Of a stretch of DNA of 6,477 nucleotides, positions 5,352 through 6,477 are shown piece by piece (within the stretch, counting starts at the first letter, position 1; each line of letters begins with the position of its first letter). Both the position numbers and the translations under genes were made by a program. Below the pieces are notes generated by a model. That model saw nothing but the letters and a program-made list of their open reading frames with translations. It was not told the origin of the DNA and did no database searches. Origin of the DNA: Candidatus Nanopelagicales bacterium (GTDB taxonomy: Bacteria; Actinomycetota; Actinomycetes; S36-B12); the NCBI GenBank assembly GCA_018399515.1, contig JAGYOB010000110.1, forward strand, positions 1 through 6,477, read 5' to 3'.

Positions 5352-6477
5352 CACTGACCCAGGCAGCTGATTCCGGCGGTAGGGACACCAAGCCATCGCC
5401 GAAGGTGACATCGGGTGAACTCGCGAGGTGCACAGTTTCGCCCGGCCAGGTGATGGTCGTGTCTGACATATTGGCGACCACGGTGACGTTGTCGCGAGCG
5501 AACGCCACCACTTCGGCGGGTGCATCCAGCCACTGCAGTTCGCCGTCGCCGAGGGCGTCGAGTTCCCTGCGCAGATGCAGTGCAGCCCGGTACATCTCCA
5601 GGGTCGAATCGCTGGCTCCCGACTGCGCGGCCACGCTCACCTCGGCGAAGAATTCCGGCTGCGGCAACCAGGATTCCTCGCCCGGACCGAATCCGAACGA
5701 TGGTGTTGTGCCCTCCCACGGGATGGGCACCCGGCAGCCGTCGCGGCCGATCACCTCGCCTGCGGTGCGCAGGAACGTCGGATCCTGGCGCGCTGTTGCG
5801 GGCAGGTCGAGGATCTCTGGCAGGCCCAACTCCTCGCCCTGGTACAGATAGGCCGAGCCGGGCAGGGCCAGCATCACCAGGGTCGCTGCGCGCGCACGGG
5901 CGAGCCCGCGGACGAGGTCGAGGCTGTCATCGGTTTCGATCGGAGCTAGTCGGGTGACATGGCGGCGCACGTCGTGGTTGCTCAACACCCATGTGCAGGG
6001 AGCTCCGACCGAACCGGCCGTGGCGAGGGAGTGGTCGATCACCTCCCGCAGGTGTGCTGCATCCCAGCGCGTGCGCAGGTAGTGGAAATTGAACGCGGTG
6101 TGCAATTCATCGGGGCGCAGGTACATCGCATGCGATTCGGGAGTGGACACGACGACCTCGCCGCAGAACGTGCGCGGTGGGTCATAGGAATCGGCGATCG
6201 CGCGCCAGGCGCGATACACCTCGTGCACCCTTGGTTGATCCCACTGGGGGAGCACGGGGGTGTCGAGTTCGAGGCTGTACATCCCCGGCTGTTCCCCGGA
6301 TATCGGATAGCCCTCGGTCTTCATCAGCCCATGGGCGACATCGATGCGGAAACCATCGACGCCGCGGTCGAACCAGAACCGCAGCACCCGTTCGTGTTCG
6401 GCCCAGACTTCCGGGTCGTCCCAGTTCAGATCCGGCTGCGTGGTGTCGAACAGGTGCAGGTACCACCACCCGCTGGG
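5341..6477 (-). CDS. GH13 alpha-glucosidase, N-terminus outside window
   Basis: The visible 378 residues are the C-terminal two-thirds or so of a glycoside hydrolase family 13 enzyme; the frame stays open to the window end (first residues PSGWWYLHLFDTTQPDLNW). The conserved regions appear in order. QPDLNWDDPEV follows the start. GVDGFRIDVAHG contains the nucleophile D46 (codon 6340-6342). CGEVVV contains the acid/base E107 (6157-6159). VLSNHDVRRH contains the transition-state-stabilising D169 (5971-5973). GSAYLYQGEELGLPEI is a typical alpha-glucosidase segment of the barrel end. A C-terminal beta domain follows, ending WVSADR. The expected role is cytosolic release of glucose from alpha-glucosides or short maltooligosaccharides; linkage preference is not decided here. 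An internal GTG at 6387 is not the start because the upstream residues are conserved. It is convergent with the 223-residue gene. Confidence 0.92.
   Translation of the reverse strand, partial: PSGWWYLHLFDTTQPDLNWDDPEVWAEHERVLRFWFDRGVDGFRIDVAHGLMKTEGYPISGEQPGMYSLELDTPVLPQWDQPRVHEVYRAWRAIADSYDPPRTFCGEVVVSTPESHAMYLRPDELHTAFNFHYLRTRWDAAHLREVIDHSLATAGSVGAPCTWVLSNHDVRRHVTRLAPIETDDSLDLVRGLARARAATLVMLALPGSAYLYQGEELGLPEILDLPATARQDPTFLRTAGEVIGRDGCRVPIPWEGTTPSFGFGPGEESWLPQPEFFAEVSVAAQSGASDSTLEMYRAALHLRRELDALGDGELQWLDAPAEVVAFARDNVTVVANMSDTTITWPGETVHLASSPDVTFGDGLVSLPPESAAWVSADR

Overview
The window is a GC-rich, densely packed stretch of bacterial chromosome. High GC, frequent GTG starts, one apparently leaderless gene and the gene set around an EttA-type ABC-F protein all point to an actinobacterium. 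I cannot name the genus from sequence alone. Seven protein genes are supported and two are cut by the window edges. There is no RNA gene, insertion sequence, CRISPR array or long non-coding stretch.

Left part, + strand (1-784): the end of the large subunit of an aconitase-X (AcnX) family dehydratase, joined by a 4-base ATGA overlap to its small swivelling-domain subunit (DUF126 type). Together they make a two-subunit AcnX enzyme whose substrate cannot be read from this window. A 9-bp perfect inverted repeat lies at the very end of the small-subunit gene. A short spacer follows, holding three 15-bp tandem units.

Middle part (857-2423): a secreted or exported small protein of the allene-oxide-cyclase-like barrel family lies on the + strand. 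Convergent to it on the - strand is a Brp/Blh-family beta-carotene 15,15'-dioxygenase, a multi-pass membrane enzyme that makes retinal. Their coding ends overlap by 17 bases, and a 7-bp hairpin sits just past the first gene's stop, inside the second gene. No rhodopsin or carotenoid gene is in the window, so any use of the retinal must lie elsewhere.

Right part (2489-6477): a + strand run of ettA (ABC-F translation factor, probably leaderless), a hotdog-fold acyl-CoA thioesterase 4 bases behind it, and a 223-residue protein of unknown function. Convergent to these is a GH13 alpha-glucosidase on the - strand, cut by the window end. From memory this order resembles the mycobacterial Rv2477c-Rv2471 neighbourhood and looks like ordinary conserved actinobacterial core context. 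The junction of the last two genes carries an 18-bp tandem duplication, and each copy contains a stop codon on both strands.

Overall this is mostly ordinary chromosome. The points most worth a second look are the blh gene without a visible opsin beside an exported barrel protein, the AcnX pair of unknown substrate, and the small repeat or hairpin structures at the gene boundaries. I see no clear sign of a new multi-gene system.
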